Shown one piece after another: positions 63,963 through 64,000 of a stretch of DNA of 64,000 nt. The notes beneath the pieces were generated by a model. It had not been told where the DNA came from. It made no database searches and saw nothing but the letters and a program-made list of their open reading frames with translations. Made by a program: the position numbers and the translations under genes. Positions within the stretch are counted from its first letter, which is position 1; every line of letters starts with the position of its first letter. The stretch covers positions 5,583,405 to 5,647,404 of the forward strand of contig JAKTNV010000007.1 of the NCBI GenBank assembly GCA_022747635.1, given 5' to 3'. This stretch comes from Hetaerina americana (lineage: Eukaryota > Arthropoda > Insecta > Odonata > Calopterygidae).

Positions 63963-64000
63963 AGGTAGTCCAGGGGTACTCCGTTGAACTACTGACCGGA
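63963..64000 (+). mobile_element. SINE head cut by window edge
   Basis: GGTAGTCCAGGGGTACTCCG, then TTGAACTACTGACCGG, closely matches the head of the SINE at 2763. The body lies outside the window. Confidence 0.6.

Overview
This window reads as repeat-rich, intron-bearing animal DNA, most likely from an arthropod with a large genome (probably an insect). The evidence is an AT-rich background, long AT/GT/GA microsatellites, mariner transposons, RTE- and CR1-group LINEs, Penelope-like elements (PLEs) and tRNA-derived SINEs, with no bacterial-style gene packing. The species cannot be fixed from the sequence. I found no host protein-coding gene. The best host signal is one possible 47-nt micro-exon or recursive-splice site on the minus strand near 32.27 kb. 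Much of the window is therefore probably intronic or intergenic.

Layout. 1-13 kb: an AT-microsatellite hairpin, a SINE, a mariner with an internal deletion and decayed coding region, a PLE reverse-transcriptase (RT) relic, a decayed CR1-group LINE ('family C'), a 5'-truncated RTE LINE with a 12-bp target-site duplication (TSD), a PLE end with a hammerhead-like core, and a fold-back repeat. 13-33 kb: mostly unannotated single-copy-looking DNA with a second family C relic, a doubly truncated RTE fragment, a PLE RT relic and several GC-rich patches. 33.6-41.6 kb: a multi-level nest of retrotransposons. 41.6-53 kb: perfect and imperfect inverted repeats, another LINE 'family A' copy, tail-to-tail RTE ends, a third family C relic, SINEs and a decayed LINE. 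53.8-58.4 kb: an apparently intact mariner inside an internally deleted mariner relative, and a second copy of that relative in opposite orientation. 58.4-64 kb: quiet DNA, with a SINE on the minus strand and the start of a SINE cut by the window edge.

The central object is the nest. An RTE LINE (minus strand, about 33.61-41.59 kb once reassembled) was entered by LINE A copy 1 and by a PLE. The PLE was entered by two more LINE A copies. One of those was itself entered by a different CR1-group element, LINE B, which still carries a 485-codon open RT frame. Matching short duplications support the junctions. The PLE has a GIY-YIG endonuclease region and, near its ends, copies of a sequence that fits the hammerhead ribozyme core. 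LINE families A and B share a GC-rich foldable 3' end, and family C has a related motif there.

All calls come from reading the sequence; no alignment, folding or database search was run. Family names follow recognised protein motifs, and 'family A/B/C/D' are labels local to this answer.
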